From Pseudohongiella acticola (lineage in GTDB: Bacteria > Pseudomonadota > Gammaproteobacteria > Pseudomonadales > Pseudohongiellaceae), in NCBI RefSeq assembly GCF_001758195.1, contig NZ_MASR01000002.1, forward strand, positions 124,001-188,000: a stretch of 64,000 nt of DNA, in the 5' to 3' direction. The translations under genes and the position numbers were made by a program. The notes below the pieces were generated by a model. It was not told where the DNA came from and did no database searches. It was given only the letters and a program-made list of their open reading frames with translations. Below are positions 37,142-47,299 of this stretch, in pieces (position 1 is the first letter of the stretch; each line of letters opens with the position of its first letter).

Positions 37142-38227
37142 TTATATTTTTGGTGTTTCGCAGCGCACATCAAAATTCTGTGCGCGATGCCTGAGCAAAT
37201 GATCCATCAGCACAATCGCCAGCATCGCTTCGGCAATTGGCACCGCGCGAATGCCGACGCAGGGATCATGCCGCCCGGTGGTCACCACCTCAACCGCATT
37301 GCCGTCGACGTCGATGGAGCGGCCCGGCAGGCGCAGACTCGAGGTCGGCTTTAGGGCAATGTGTGCGACGATGTCCTGGCCACTGGAGATACCACCCAGC
37401 ACGCCACCGGCGTTATTGGACAGAAACCCTTCCGGCGTCATTTCATCCCGGTGCTCGGTGCCCTTCTGGCTCACCGACTCGAAACCGGCGCCGATTTCAA
37501 CACCTTTGACGGCATTGATGCTCATCAATGCATGCGCAATGTCGGCATCCAGCCGGTCAAACACAGGCTCACCCAGCCCTACCGGTACTTTTGACGCCAC
37601 CACCGAAATCCGGGCGCCAATCGAATTTCCTTCCTTGTTCAGCGCCGCCATGTAGTTTTCCATCTCCGACACTTTGCTGACATCGGGACAGAAAAAGGCA
37701 TTCTGCTCCACCTGATCCCAGTCGAACTGCTCAGCCTTGATGGGTCCGAGCTGGCTGAGATAGGCACGTACCTGAACCCCAAACTGCTGCTCCAGATACT
37801 TCTTGGCAATGGCACCGGCGGCAACGCGCATCGCGGTTTCGCGCGCCGAGGAACGGCCGCCACCACGGTAATCACGCATGCCATACTTCTGCTGATAGGT
37901 ATAATCAGCATGAGCAGGTCTGAATATATCTTTGATATTGCTATAATCTTTAGACTTTTGATCAGTATTCTCAATCATCAGCCCAATCGGTGTGCCTGTG
38001 GTTTTACCTTCAAACACGCCCGACAGTATTTTTACCGCGTCGGCTTCTTTGCGCTGCGTGGTAAAGCGTGACTGGCCTGGTTTACGCCGGTCAAGATCAC
38101 GCTGCAGGTCTTCGGCTGACAATGCCAGCCCGGGTGGGCAGCCATCAACGATACAGCCCAGTGCCAGCCCATGACTTTCGCCAAAGCTGGTTACAGTAAA
38201 CAACTTACCTATGGTATTCCCGGACAT
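37142..38227 (-). CDS. aroC: Chorismate synthase
   Basis: This is the last enzyme of the shikimate pathway, requiring reduced FMN. Its start [50 protein letters not shown], and [14 protein letters not shown] with [14 protein letters not shown] are the family signatures. Length is 361 residues from the ATG at 38227; the longer reading adds seven unconserved residues. About 80 bases (37900-37980) are strongly AT-rich and encode the conserved [18 protein letters not shown] segment. It follows prmB by 71 bases. Confidence 0.97.
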   Translation of the reverse strand: MSGNTIGKLFTVTSFGESHGLALGCIVDGCPPGLALSAEDLQRDLDRRKPGQSRFTTQRKEADAVKILSGVFEGKTTGTPIGLMIENTDQKSKDYSNIKDIFRPAHADYTYQQKYGMRDYRGGGRSSARETAMRVAAGAIAKKYLEQQFGVQVRAYLSQLGPIKAEQFDWDQVEQNAFFCPDVSKVSEMENYMAALNKEGNSIGARISVVASKVPVGLGEPVFDRLDADIAHALMSINAVKGVEIGAGFESVSQKGTEHRDEMTPEGFLSNNAGGVLGGISSGQDIVAHIALKPTSSLRLPGRSIDVDGNAVEVVTTGRHDPCVGIRAVPIAEAMLAIVLMDHLLRHRAQNFDVRCETPKI

Positions 38228-38298
38228 GTGTTTGGGGCTCCAGCACAACCTGTGTCAATGGCGTCAGCGCGTCGAAAAGGCGCAAATTATACACGAAT

Positions 38299-39180
38299 TC
38301 AGCGTTCGGCACGAATCAGCGCGTCACGACCGATGGCCAGTACACCTTCGCCACCACCATCAAAGTCCAGCCAGGTCACCGGAAACTGCGGATAACGTTC
38401 ATCCAGCAGACCCCAGGTATAACCCAGCTCAAGCACCAGCACACCAGTCGCACTCAGATACCTGGCCGCCTGCCGCAGTATCTGCAGCGGGATGGCCAGA
38501 CCATCTTCGTCAGACAGCAGCCCCAACGCCGGTTCGCGCTGATATTCGGGTGGCAATGCCGCGACCTCCTGCGCCGACACGTACGGTGGATTGGAGACAA
38601 TCAGGTCATAGTCGCCCTGCACGCCGGCAAACAGGTCCGAGGTGACTGTTGTAACCCGGTCCTGCAGACCATGACGTTCAATATTCTGTTGTGCCACCAC
38701 GAGCGCATCGGGTGAAATATCCGCCAGTTCAACCGTCGCCTCGGGGAACATCAATGCGGTCGCGATACCAATACAGCCACTGCCAGTGCACAGATCAAGG
38801 ACACGTGCTGGCGCTTCCAGCAGCAATGGCTGGTACTGTTGCAGGATCAGTTCGGCAATCGGTGATCGCGGCACCAGCACGCGCTCATCAACATGAAACG
38901 GCAGGCCGGCAAACCAGGCCTCGCCCAGCAGGTAAGCCATGGGGACACGCTCGCTGCTGCGTCGCTGCGCCAGACTGTCGATGCGCTGCCATTCGTCAGG
39001 CTCTACCTGGCGCCGGGCAACCGCGAGCTGGCTTTGCTCGTCATCACCGAAGGGCAGACCCAGCACCGTGAATACCAGGTACACTGCCTCATCCCAGGGA
39101 TTGTCGGTGCCGTGGCCGTAAAAAAGCTCCGAAGCTTCAAAAAGCGTGCAACAATGTTCTACACATGTCTGTACATTCAT
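38299..39180 (-). CDS. prmB: Ribosomal protein L3 glutamine methyltransferase
   Basis: This SAM-dependent enzyme methylates a glutamine of ribosomal protein uL3. The SAM site is VLDLCTGSGCIGIATALMFP, and the catalytic NPPY lies in DLIVSNPPYVSAQEVAALP. The N-terminal domain contains YGHGTDNPWDEAVYLVF, typical of PrmB rather than PrmC. I chose the ATG at 39180 (AGGA eight bases upstream), giving 293 residues. It is divergent from folE. Placement next to aroC is common in gammaproteobacteria. Confidence 0.94.
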   Translation of the reverse strand: MNVQTCVEHCCTLFEASELFYGHGTDNPWDEAVYLVFTVLGLPFGDDEQSQLAVARRQVEPDEWQRIDSLAQRRSSERVPMAYLLGEAWFAGLPFHVDERVLVPRSPIAELILQQYQPLLLEAPARVLDLCTGSGCIGIATALMFPEATVELADISPDALVVAQQNIERHGLQDRVTTVTSDLFAGVQGDYDLIVSNPPYVSAQEVAALPPEYQREPALGLLSDEDGLAIPLQILRQAARYLSATGVLVLELGYTWGLLDERYPQFPVTWLDFDGGGEGVLAIGRDALIRAER

Positions 39181-39337
39181 GCCGGGGTTCCTGCTCAATC
39201 GCATCGCTGTCAGCAGCGACGCCAAAAATCACTTTACGCTTGCGCAGCGATATCGTACGGTATGCCTCTTTTTTTGACGACACTCTTTATTTTAGTTTTT
39301 TAAACCTCTTTTTCATTACACAGGATTTCTCACTGTC

Positions 39338-39886
39338 ATGACCATTGAATCTGCCTACAGTGAAATCATCAGTGCCATCGGCGAGGATCTTTCCCGCCCC
39401 GGACTGCGCGACACACCGTTGCGGGCGGCCAAGGCCATCCAGTTTCTGACCCGTGGCTACCAGCAGGACATTGATGACGTGATCAACAACGCCATGTTCC
39501 CGTCAGACTCGGAAGAGATGGTGATCGTCAAGAATATCGAATTATATTCCATGTGCGAGCATCATATGTTGCCTTTTATCGGCAAATGTCATGTTGCCTA
39601 TCTGCCCAAAGGCAAAGTCATCGGGCTGTCGAAAATTGCCCGCATTGTTGACGTGTTTGCCCGTCGCCTGCAGATACAGGAAAACCTGACCAAGGAAATT
39701 GCCGAAGTGATCATCCACAAGACCGGCGCCGCCGGGGCTGCCGTGATCATAGAAGCACAGCATATGTGCATGATGATGCGTGGTGTGGAAAAGCAGAATT
39801 CGGTGATGACCACCTCATGCATGCTGGGTGCATTTCGCAGCAGCCAGAACACGCGCAATGAGTTTCTGTCACTGATCCAGCGCTAA
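39338..39886 (+). CDS. folE: GTP cyclohydrolase I
   Basis: This zinc enzyme opens GTP to form dihydroneopterin triphosphate for folate. Zinc ligands are in [21 protein letters not shown] (Cys and His) and [10 protein letters not shown] (Cys). The substrate loop [20 protein letters not shown] is intact. It is 182 residues, the compact bacterial form (type IA), not the zinc-independent FolE2. AGGA lies 12 bases before the ATG. Its last 18 bases overlap the convergent DUF4892 gene. Confidence 0.97.
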   Translation: MTIESAYSEIISAIGEDLSRPGLRDTPLRAAKAIQFLTRGYQQDIDDVINNAMFPSDSEEMVIVKNIELYSMCEHHMLPFIGKCHVAYLPKGKVIGLSKIARIVDVFARRLQIQENLTKEIAEVIIHKTGAAGAAVIIEAQHMCMMMRGVEKQNSVMTTSCMLGAFRSSQNTRNEFLSLIQR

Positions 39887-40822
39887 CACCAGTTCGATGC
39901 GCTGACCACAGGGGCCCGGTCGACACACAGGGGCCAGCGGTCCCAGTCCATGGGCCTGCATGCGGTCAGCGTCAATACCCGCAGCCACCACCCGATCAAT
40001 CACGGCACGGGCGCGACGTTCCGATCTTGTCTGTAGCTGCGTCAGCGACCCGCTGTCCTGCAGGTGCCCCACGACATACACTTTCATCAAGGCATTGCGG
40101 CGCAGCACATCAACGATCAGGTTGATACCGTCAGCGTTATCCAGTTCGTCATTGTCATTAAAGCTCAGACCGGTGATGACCACCGCGCGCTCTCGCGCCA
40201 GGCGCTGTTCCAGCGCCTGCGGGGTGGTGTCGAGCCCCGCCAGTTGTTCCGCCGCCAATGGCGCGGGCAGCTCCAGAAAATCAAGGTGGGCATACATGCG
40301 ACGATTTCCCCGCGTCACCACATACAGGGCGGCGTAGCCTGCAACCTCTGACTCATCACTGACACCCTGATAGGTGCTGGCCAGGTAGTACTGATTGGTT
40401 TCCGGGCCGTACAGAATTCTGTTTTCAAACACATCATTGGCCCAGAAATTACTGCTGCCACAACCGCGACCCTGGCAGGTATACAACGCCTGCTGGCCCT
40501 GATTCAGCAGCTGCTCACGATAAAACGCAAAAACTTCTGCTGCCGGAAAGCCATCGGGAATCTCATAGGTGATGCGTCGCAAATGCCCCTGAAAGCGTTC
40601 AGCACGACTGGCTGCCACGGTGCCGGCGGCTCGCTGCATGCGCCCCAGCGCCAGGTTGTAAACGGCCGACGTCTGCTGGCGATAATCAACGATGGTGGCG
40701 CCGGGAAAGCGCTGAAAACTGGCGTAATCCGAGGATCCGGCGACGTCAGCAACAAGCCGGGGTGAACCCAGTGCCGTAAACAGCAGAAGAATCAGTAATG
40801 CGGGACGTCTTCTGTCAAACAT
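39869..40822 (-). CDS. DUF4892 / OmpA-like domain protein
   Basis: This is a 317-residue exported protein. A signal peptide ([21 protein letters not shown]) leads into a DUF4892-type domain ([47 protein letters not shown]). An OmpA-like C-terminal domain follows ([45 protein letters not shown]). OmpA domains bind peptidoglycan, so it probably sits in the periplasm or outer membrane. The start chosen is the ATG at 40822, which overlaps the upstream gene's end by eight bases. The role is unknown. Confidence 0.83.
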   Translation of the reverse strand: MFDRRRPALLILLLFTALGSPRLVADVAGSSDYASFQRFPGATIVDYRQQTSAVYNLALGRMQRAAGTVAASRAERFQGHLRRITYEIPDGFPAAEVFAFYREQLLNQGQQALYTCQGRGCGSSNFWANDVFENRILYGPETNQYYLASTYQGVSDESEVAGYAALYVVTRGNRRMYAHLDFLELPAPLAAEQLAGLDTTPQALEQRLARERAVVITGLSFNDNDELDNADGINLIVDVLRRNALMKVYVVGHLQDSGSLTQLQTRSERRARAVIDRVVAAGIDADRMQAHGLGPLAPVCRPGPCGQRIELVLALDQ

Positions 40823-41414
40823 CGTTAGCCTTCTTATCGACGACATCGGTCACTCCCATCCCGGGAGCTGCATCCGGTTCAGGGCTGACCGGTTTCTTGC
40901 TGGCTGTGGTCTTCCGGACTGCGCTTTTTGCGGCGGTGGTTTTTGTAGCGGAACTGGTTTTTGCCGCTTTCGAGGCTGTTATGGGAGATCTTTCTGCTGC
41001 ACGCCGCGCGGCGGATTCCGCCATCACCTGTGCCGCCGAGTCGGCAGCGCTATCCATGCCCGGGTCGGTGCTTGCAGTCGCCGTGGAGGGCGGCGTCACG
41101 ACGGTATCTGCAGCGGTTACGTCATCAACCTCGTCCTCTGTTACCAACGGAAAAGGCGCAAACGGAAACGGTTTTTCTTCACTGTTATAAGTCAGAAATG
41201 CCAGTATCTGTGACACATAAAGCGTCAGAGCGCTGCCCAGCCGGCGCAGGTTGCTGTTGTCATCGCCGGTAATCAGACTGAACAGTATCTGGGCCAGCAT
41301 CAACACCAGTAATACGACACCAACCACGTACAGCGCCACAGCAAAACCGAGCATAAACAGCACGCGCAACCACGCCGAAGTTCTTTTCAGGTTATTCACT
41401 AACTCATCAGACAT
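40815..41414 (-). CDS. DUF4389 domain membrane protein
   Basis: This is a 199-residue inner membrane protein. Two helices (LFMLGFAVALYVVGVVLLVL and the following LMLAQILFSLI as one long hydrophobic stretch, with ALTLYVSQILAFLTY) form a DUF4389 domain ending NSEEKPFPFAPFP. The C-terminal half is a Lys/Ala/Thr-rich disordered tail (TASKAAKTSSATKTTAAKSA). AGGAG lies eight bases before the ATG at 41414. It lies between gpsA and the DUF4892 gene and is translationally coupled to the latter. No function is known. Confidence 0.85.
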   Translation of the reverse strand: MSDELVNNLKRTSAWLRVLFMLGFAVALYVVGVVLLVLMLAQILFSLITGDDNSNLRRLGSALTLYVSQILAFLTYNSEEKPFPFAPFPLVTEDEVDDVTAADTVVTPPSTATASTDPGMDSAADSAAQVMAESAARRAAERSPITASKAAKTSSATKTTAAKSAVRKTTASKKPVSPEPDAAPGMGVTDVVDKKANDV

Positions 41415-41469
41415 GTCCCAGGCTCCTGTCATTATATTTTTGAGCTGACTCGACCCGGTCACTCATTGG

Positions 41470-42501
41470 TCAGGTCAGCGTTTTACTGCGGTGTGCCTCG
41501 TACTCTACATCCAGCGCGCCTTCACCCAGCATCAGGGCTGAAATAACCTGGCTGACCGGCTTTTCTTCATACACAATCTGATAAAGACCTGAGGCCAGCG
41601 GCATATAAATGCCCAGTTCGTCCGCCTTTTCCTTGACCAGCTTCAGGGTGTTGACACCCTCGGCAACTTGTCCGGTCTCGGCGACAGCCTCGGCCAATGA
41701 TTTCCCCTGCCCCAACGCAAAGCCTACACGAAAATTGCGACTCAGCGAAGATGAACAGGTGACGATAAGATCGCCAACTCCCGACAGGCCCAGAAAGGTC
41801 ATCGGATCTGCGCCCAGTTCCCGGCCCAGTCTTGCCATTTCAGTGAGGCTGCGAGTGATCAGCATGCCGTTGGTATTCTGTCCCATCCCCATGGCTGAGG
41901 CGAGTCCGGCGATGATCGCGTATATGTTCTTCAGGGAACCGCCCAGTTCCACACCAAACATGTCGTCATTGGTATAGACCCGAAAATATTCCGACTTAAG
42001 CACATCTCGCACGCGGTCACGGACCTGATCATCCGCGCTGGCAACCACCGTGCCCGCGAGGCTGCGGGCGGCAATCTCACCGGCCAGGTTGGGTCCGCTG
42101 AGCACACCAATGCGTGCAGTCGGTGCTTCCTCGCGCATCACCTGGCTCATCAGCAAAAAGCTGCCCGCCTCTATGCCCTTGGTGGTGCTGACCAGTATGG
42201 TGTCCGCCGTCAGGGCTGGCAACATCTGCTTCACCACGCTCCGGAAATAGGCACTGGGTACGGCAACAAACACCAGCCGGCTGCCGCTGACCGCCTGCTC
42301 AATATCGGCGGTGGCCGTTACGTTATCATCAAGTCTGTATCCGGGCAGGTAGTGCGGGTTCTCGTGGCTGCGATTGACCTCGTCGACCCGGTCCTGGTTC
42401 CGCATCCAGAAGTTCACTTTGTAGCCGTTGCCGGCCACGATATTGGCAATCACTGTGCCAAAACTGCCGCCTCCCAGCACGCTGACGGTTTGCGTCGGCA
42501 T
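41470..42501 (-). CDS. gpsA: Glycerol-3-phosphate dehydrogenase [NAD(P)+]
   Basis: This cytosolic enzyme makes sn-glycerol 3-phosphate for phospholipid synthesis. The dinucleotide-binding start is VSVLGGGSFGTVIANIVA. The catalytic Lys is in FGVELGGSLKNIYAIIAG, with VSTTKGIE, GVLSGPNLAGEIA and GLSGVGDLIVTCSS. Length is 343 residues. It lies 30 bases after sthA and 55 before the DUF4389 gene, so these may form one transcript. Confidence 0.97.
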   Translation of the reverse strand: MPTQTVSVLGGGSFGTVIANIVAGNGYKVNFWMRNQDRVDEVNRSHENPHYLPGYRLDDNVTATADIEQAVSGSRLVFVAVPSAYFRSVVKQMLPALTADTILVSTTKGIEAGSFLLMSQVMREEAPTARIGVLSGPNLAGEIAARSLAGTVVASADDQVRDRVRDVLKSEYFRVYTNDDMFGVELGGSLKNIYAIIAGLASAMGMGQNTNGMLITRSLTEMARLGRELGADPMTFLGLSGVGDLIVTCSSSLSRNFRVGFALGQGKSLAEAVAETGQVAEGVNTLKLVKEKADELGIYMPLASGLYQIVYEEKPVSQVISALMLGEGALDVEYEAHRSKTLT

Positions 42502-42531
42502 TTCCTTTCTCCCGCTAAATCCGATCGGTAT

Positions 42532-43917
42532 TCAGAATACCCGGTTAAGGCCATCAAGCGCCGCGATGCGATAGGCTTCGGCCATGGTCGGGTAGTTGAA
42601 CGTGGTATTGAGGAAGTATTTCATGGTGTTGGCCTTGCCGTGCTGCTCCATGATGGCCTGACCAATGTGGACAATCTCCGAGGCCTGGTCACCGAAACAG
42701 TGAATACCCAGAATCTCGAGTGTTTCAAAATGGAAGATCAGCTTCAGCATGCCCACCTGCTCACCGGTAATCTGGCCGCGAGCGGTGTTGTTGAAAAACG
42801 CCTTACCAACTTCATACGGCACCTGGTCAGCAGTCAGCTCCTGCTCGGTCTTGCCCAGCGTACTGATCTCAGGGATGGTATAGATGCCCGACGCAACCCG
42901 GTCGATGGCAACAAATTCATCGGGATCAACAATGGCGTTGCAGGCAGCGCGGCCCTGATCATAAGCGGCGCTGGCCAGCGAAGGCCAGCCGATGATATCA
43001 CCGGCCGCGTAGATATTTTTCTGTGCGGTCTGATAACGCTCGTTGACCTGCACCTGGCCCCGGGCATTGATTTTAATACCCAGCTCTTCCAGACCCAGCC
43101 CATCAGAGTTACCGGCACGGCCATTGGCCCACAGAATGATATCGCTTTTGATCTTTTTGCCCGAAGCCAGGTGGGTGACAACATATTTGTCGTTATACTC
43201 GATGGATTCATATGCTTCGTTATGACGGCTGCGCACGCCAATATCGCGCAGGTGGTAACTCAGCGCATCGGATATTTCCCAGTCAAGAAAGGACAGCAGC
43301 GACTCGGCCGGATTGATCAGTTCGACCTTGCAGCCCATGCCACCAAAAATGGAGGCGTATTCACAGCCAATAACACCGGCGCCAATCACCGTCACTTTTT
43401 TCGGGGAATGATCCAGCGACAGAATCTTGTCGCTGTCGAAAAGGCGGGGGTGCGTAAAGTCGACGCTTTCAGGCCGATAGGGACGCGACCCGGTGGCGAC
43501 GATAAAGTAATCGGCCTTTAATGTGGGACCTTTGGTTCCCAGCTTGATGGTATTGGCATCAAGGAACGTTGCCTGGCCCTGAATAACTTCAACATCATTT
43601 TTTTCGTAATAATTGCTACGCAGGTACACCTGTTCGTCAATCACACGATCAGCGTGACACATGATTTCCTGAAAACTGGGTTTGTGCAGGGTGGCGAATT
43701 CGCGCAACAACGGGTTGGAGCGAAACTGCATCATCTGTTTGACGTAGTGTCGCAATGCCTTTGAAGGGATGGTACCCAGGTGCGTGCAGCTGCCGCCCAC
43801 CTTGTCCCGGTCAGAGATCAACGCAACACGTTTGCCATGCTTGGCGGCATTGATGGCGGCCGATTCGCCGGCCGGGCCGCTGCCAACCACAATGATATCG
43901 TAGGAATTTTTTGCCAT
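42532..43917 (-). CDS. sthA: Soluble pyridine nucleotide transhydrogenase
   Basis: This FAD enzyme exchanges reducing power between NADPH and NAD+. It belongs to the disulfide reductase family but lacks the redox CxxxxC: the segment after the FAD GxGxxG reads [18 protein letters not shown], with Thr in place of the second Cys, as in E. coli SthA. NAD binding is at [19 protein letters not shown] and the dimer domain ends with [14 protein letters not shown]. Length is 461 residues from the ATG at 43917; the longer frame adds 22 unconserved residues. Confidence 0.96.
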   Translation of the reverse strand: MAKNSYDIIVVGSGPAGESAAINAAKHGKRVALISDRDKVGGSCTHLGTIPSKALRHYVKQMMQFRSNPLLREFATLHKPSFQEIMCHADRVIDEQVYLRSNYYEKNDVEVIQGQATFLDANTIKLGTKGPTLKADYFIVATGSRPYRPESVDFTHPRLFDSDKILSLDHSPKKVTVIGAGVIGCEYASIFGGMGCKVELINPAESLLSFLDWEISDALSYHLRDIGVRSRHNEAYESIEYNDKYVVTHLASGKKIKSDIILWANGRAGNSDGLGLEELGIKINARGQVQVNERYQTAQKNIYAAGDIIGWPSLASAAYDQGRAACNAIVDPDEFVAIDRVASGIYTIPEISTLGKTEQELTADQVPYEVGKAFFNNTARGQITGEQVGMLKLIFHFETLEILGIHCFGDQASEIVHIGQAIMEQHGKANTMKYFLNTTFNYPTMAEAYRIAALDGLNRVF

Positions 43918-43940
43918 GCTCGGTGCTGCTCCTGTTTGAT

Positions 43941-44126
43941 CTACTTCGAGGTTTCCTCGCACTTGGCGGGGTTGCCGCCACACAACTCACAGCTTCCTTC
44001 GACACCGGCATTGTTCAGACCACCGCAGGAACCCTTGATTGGTTCGCGGCCGAACAGTACACCAATCGCCATGCCGGCGACGACCATCAGCATAATAACC
44101 AGACTGGCAATTAACGTTGTCATCAT
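43941..44126 (-). CDS. nqrM: NqrM, Na+-NQR maturation protein
   Basis: This is a 61-residue membrane-anchored protein of the NqrM (DUF539) family, needed in Vibrio to assemble active Na+-NQR, probably by delivering iron to the NqrD/NqrE site. One helix ([20 protein letters not shown]) is followed by a Cys-rich tail: [11 protein letters not shown] and AKC (four Cys). Its start overlaps the apbE stop as ATGA. Together with apbE it forms the maturation end of the nqr locus. Confidence 0.95.
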   Translation of the reverse strand: MMTTLIASLVIMLMVVAGMAIGVLFGREPIKGSCGGLNNAGVEGSCELCGGNPAKCEETSK

Positions 44127-45217
44127 CAGTTCTCCCGGTTGTTGCCGGCTGACGTGCTGTCGTCGTCCGGCAGGTATCTCGTAAAGTGTGAGGTATGGCT
44201 ACTATCAAAGCCCTCACCCGCTCGTCGCTTGTTAATAAAGTACGCTGCCAGGTTAAGTTGCTCGGACAGCGCAAATGCGCGCTCGGTTCCCATCACCATG
44301 AAGGCGGTTGCCAGCGCATCTGCCGTGGCTGCGGTGTCGGTGATGATGTAGACCGCAGCCAGATCATGTGTGACCGGTCGTCCGGTGAATGGATCGATCT
44401 CATGAGAGAATCTTACACCATCCTGTTCAAAAAAATTGCGGTAATCGCCTGACCCGGCAATTGCCAGGGGTTGTCCATCGACAACAATGATGTCATGAAC
44501 CTGGGGCGCGCCCTGCCCCGGCGTTTCTATCGCCGGCACCCAGCTGCTGCCATCGGGCTTGATACCCCGAACGCGCAATTCGCCGCCGATTTCAATAAAA
44601 TAGCTGTCCAGGCCAACCGCATCCAGGTAATCAGCAATGACATCAGCACCGAAGCCTTTGGCAATACCACTCAGGTCAACCCGCACATCAGCAAGCTTTC
44701 TCAGTTGAGGCGGATCCCGACTGACTTCCAGCTGGTGATAACCGACCTGTGCCTGCAACTGCGTGATCTCTGCATCCGTTGGGATGCGTGGCGAACCCGC
44801 CATCTCCTGTACCGGCCCAAAACCCCAACGATCAACCAGTGGCCCTACGGTAACATCAAAGTAGCCGTCGGTCAGGTCACTGATCTCCTGCGCTTGCGCC
44901 ACGACCTCGGCCAGCTCGGCTGACACCTCTACCCAGGGCCCGACTGCCGAGCGATTAAAGCGCGATAATTCGGACTCCGGCGCATAGGTCGACATCAATT
45001 CGCGATCGATGCGGTATAGACGCTGCTCAATACCGCTGGCAAGCTCGTTGTCGGAGATGTCGTCCGGGAAACTGGTGACCAGGATACTGTAACGAGTGCC
45101 CATGGTTTCGCCGTCAAGCTGATACACCTGAGCCGGGCTGTCCGGCCGCAACCACACCCAGGCGAAAAACAGCGCCAGGAAGGCCAATGTAAAACTGTAA
45201 CGGCGAAGGTACTTCAA
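44126..45217 (-). CDS. apbE: FAD:protein FMN transferase
   Basis: ApbE covalently attaches FMN to threonines of NqrB and NqrC. The 363-residue protein shows TMGTRYSI, DRELMSTYAPESELSRFN, VDLSGIAKGFGADVIADYL, the metal/FAD site region HEIDPFTGRPVTHDLAAVYI and TAATADALATAFMVMG. The N-terminal helix (FTLAFLALFFAWVWL) has no lipobox cysteine, whereas many ApbE proteins are lipoproteins. It may be held by this uncleaved helix instead. It lies 203 bases after nqrF, with two stem-loops in between, and overlaps nqrM. Confidence 0.95.
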   Translation of the reverse strand: MKYLRRYSFTLAFLALFFAWVWLRPDSPAQVYQLDGETMGTRYSILVTSFPDDISDNELASGIEQRLYRIDRELMSTYAPESELSRFNRSAVGPWVEVSAELAEVVAQAQEISDLTDGYFDVTVGPLVDRWGFGPVQEMAGSPRIPTDAEITQLQAQVGYHQLEVSRDPPQLRKLADVRVDLSGIAKGFGADVIADYLDAVGLDSYFIEIGGELRVRGIKPDGSSWVPAIETPGQGAPQVHDIIVVDGQPLAIAGSGDYRNFFEQDGVRFSHEIDPFTGRPVTHDLAAVYIITDTAATADALATAFMVMGTERAFALSEQLNLAAYFINKRRAGEGFDSSHTSHFTRYLPDDDSTSAGNNREN

Positions 45218-45313
45218 CCGGGTTCTCCACCTTGATTATCAGGCCACAAACCAGCCAGGCACGTTAATTCACTAAATACCGGGCCCGCCAAAAACAGACA
45301 CCAGAAACAGACA

Positions 45314-45425
45314 GGGGAGCCGGACTGCCAATACACAGCACCTCTGCTCCCCCCGCTCCATACTCCTGCCCCTGATGCGTCGCCCGGGAAAATCGATAAT
45401 GGGCGACACACGCAGTAAAATCAGG
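45314..45425 (-). other. Two stem-loops between nqrF and apbE
   Basis: GGGGAGC (45314-45320) pairs with GCTCCCC (45346-45352). A second, bulged stem pairs CCTGAT-GCG-TCGCCC (45371-45385) with GGGCGA (45401-45406), CGC (45411-45413) and ATCAGG (45420-45425), taking in the nqrF stop codon. No T-run follows in the minus direction, so these look more like processing or stability structures than terminators. Confidence 0.45.
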
Positions 45426-46647
45426 AGAATTCGTCCAGTGCGATATTTTCGTCTTCTACGCCGAGATCTTTCAGCATCTTGATGCACGATGCGTTCATGA
45501 TGGGCGGACCGCACATGTAGTACTCACAGTCTTCCGGCGCCTCATGATCAATCAGATAATGGTCGCGCACCACGTTGTGAATAAACCCGGTGTAACCTGT
45601 CCAGTTGTCTTCAGGTTGCGGCTCAGACAGCGCAACATGCCAGACAAAGTTGTCGTGCTTGGCTGCCAGCTGGTCAAAGTCCTCAACGTAGAACATTTCT
45701 TTTTTGCTACGCGCACCATACCAGAAGGAGATTTTGCGGTTGCTGTTAAGTCGACACAGTTGGTCGAAAATGTGTGAACGCATGGGCGCCATACCGGCAC
45801 CACCACCAATGAACACCATTTCGTTCTCGGTTTCCTTGGCAAAGAATTCGCCGTAAGGACCAAATACCTTGATCTTGTCGCCAGGCTTCATATTAAAGAT
45901 ATAGGACGACATGATACCCGGTGGATAATTGGTGCGAGGTGGCGGCGTCGCTACCCGGATATTGAATTTGATGATACCGAACTCTTCCGGATAGTTGGCC
46001 ATAGAGTAGGCCCGGATCGTGGTTTCATTGCACTTTGAGCTCAGATCAAACAGACCAAACTTCTGCCAGTCATCGCGGAATCGTTCGTCAATCTCAAAGT
46101 CTTTGTATTGTACTTCGTGCGCTGGAATCTCCAGCTGCACGTAACCACCGGCGCGGAAATCGACCACTTCGCCTTCCGGAATCTTCAGCACCAGCTCTTT
46201 AATAAAGGTTGCCACGTTGTGATTGGAAATAACTTCGCATTCCCACTGCTTGACACCAAAGAACTCAGGATCAACTTCAACTTTCATATCCTGTTTGACT
46301 GCAACCTGGCATGACAGGCGCCAATTTTCCTTGGCTTCACCCATGGTGAAATGACCCGCTTCGGTTGGCAGCATGGAACCACCGCCATCCATGACCTTGC
46401 ATTTGCACTGGGCGCAAGTACCGCCGCCACCGCAGGCCGAGGAAAGGTAAATACCGGCGTCCGCCAGCGTGTTAAGCAGCTTGCCACCCGCCGGTACGGT
46501 GATGGACTTATCCGGGTCACCGTTGATCTCGATCTTCACGTCACCAGAACTGACCAGCTTGGCACGTGCGGCAAGAATCAACATCACCAGCAGCATTACC
46601 ACGACGGTAAACATCAATGCGCCAGCTACAATCGTTGTGATATCCAT
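45421..46647 (-). CDS. nqrF: Na+-NQR subunit F (NADH dehydrogenase)
   Basis: This is the electron entry subunit, passing electrons from NADH to FAD to a 2Fe-2S cluster. It has an N-terminal helix (about 7-27), a ferredoxin domain with Cys72, Cys78, Cys81 and Cys113 ([17 protein letters not shown] and LSCQV), an FAD site RAYSMANYP, and NADH-binding [19 protein letters not shown] and [12 protein letters not shown]. Length is 408 residues. It is last of nqrA-F; the gap to nqrE is 43 bases. Confidence 0.98.
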   Translation of the reverse strand: MDITTIVAGALMFTVVVMLLVMLILAARAKLVSSGDVKIEINGDPDKSITVPAGGKLLNTLADAGIYLSSACGGGGTCAQCKCKVMDGGGSMLPTEAGHFTMGEAKENWRLSCQVAVKQDMKVEVDPEFFGVKQWECEVISNHNVATFIKELVLKIPEGEVVDFRAGGYVQLEIPAHEVQYKDFEIDERFRDDWQKFGLFDLSSKCNETTIRAYSMANYPEEFGIIKFNIRVATPPPRTNYPPGIMSSYIFNMKPGDKIKVFGPYGEFFAKETENEMVFIGGGAGMAPMRSHIFDQLCRLNSNRKISFWYGARSKKEMFYVEDFDQLAAKHDNFVWHVALSEPQPEDNWTGYTGFIHNVVRDHYLIDHEAPEDCEYYMCGPPIMNASCIKMLKDLGVEDENIALDEFS

Positions 46648-46690
46648 TATTTCTGAAACCTTTTCACTTTAACGTGGGTTACAAAACTGT

Positions 46691-47299
46691 TTACAGCGTC
46701 AGACCACTGAAAGACATGAAGCCAAGTGACATCAAGCCGGTACTGACAAACGTGATGCCCAGACCACGCAGACCTGCGGGCACATCGCTGTATTTCATTT
46801 TCTCACGAATGCCGGCCAGCAATACGATTGCCAGCGCCCAGCCGAAACCGGCACCAATGCCATACACAACACTCTCGGGGAAGGTGTAGCTACGCTCCAC
46901 CATGAACAGCGAGGCGCCGAGAATGGCACAGTTCACAGTGATCAGTGGCAGAAACACACCCAGTGCGTTGTAAAGTGCCGGCACAAACTTGTCCAGAAAC
47001 ATCTCCAGGATCTGCACCATCGCCGCGATCACGCCGATGTAACACAGGAAACCCAGAAAGCTGAGGTCAACATCGGGCATGCCTGCCCACGCCAGCGCGC
47101 CATCCTTGAGCAGGTAGTGGAAAATCAGGTTGTTCACTGGCACGGTGATCGCCTGCACCACCACCACAGCAATGCCCAGACCGATGGCCGTCTCTACCTT
47201 CTTGGACACCGCCAGAAAAGTACACATGCCCAGGAACAGCATGAGTGCCATGTTTTCCACAAACACCGCACTGACAAAAAGACTCAGATAATGTTCCAT
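46691..47299 (-). CDS. nqrE: Na+-NQR subunit E
   Basis: This is a six-helix membrane subunit which with NqrD binds an iron or 2Fe-2S centre between them. Its start [26 protein letters not shown] is nearly that of Vibrio, and the Cys in [13 protein letters not shown] and [14 protein letters not shown] belong to the shared metal site. Length is 202 residues from the ATG at 47299; a TTG one codon earlier is unlikely. Start and nqrD stop overlap (TGATG). Confidence 0.97.
   Translation of the reverse strand: MEHYLSLFVSAVFVENMALMLFLGMCTFLAVSKKVETAIGLGIAVVVVQAITVPVNNLIFHYLLKDGALAWAGMPDVDLSFLGFLCYIGVIAAMVQILEMFLDKFVPALYNALGVFLPLITVNCAILGASLFMVERSYTFPESVVYGIGAGFGWALAIVLLAGIREKMKYSDVPAGLRGLGITFVSTGLMSLGFMSFSGLTL

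Noticed and set aside
42352-43521. 389-codon plus-strand frame over gpsA and sthA
   Set aside because: It crosses two well supported genes on the other strand and has no recognisable features.
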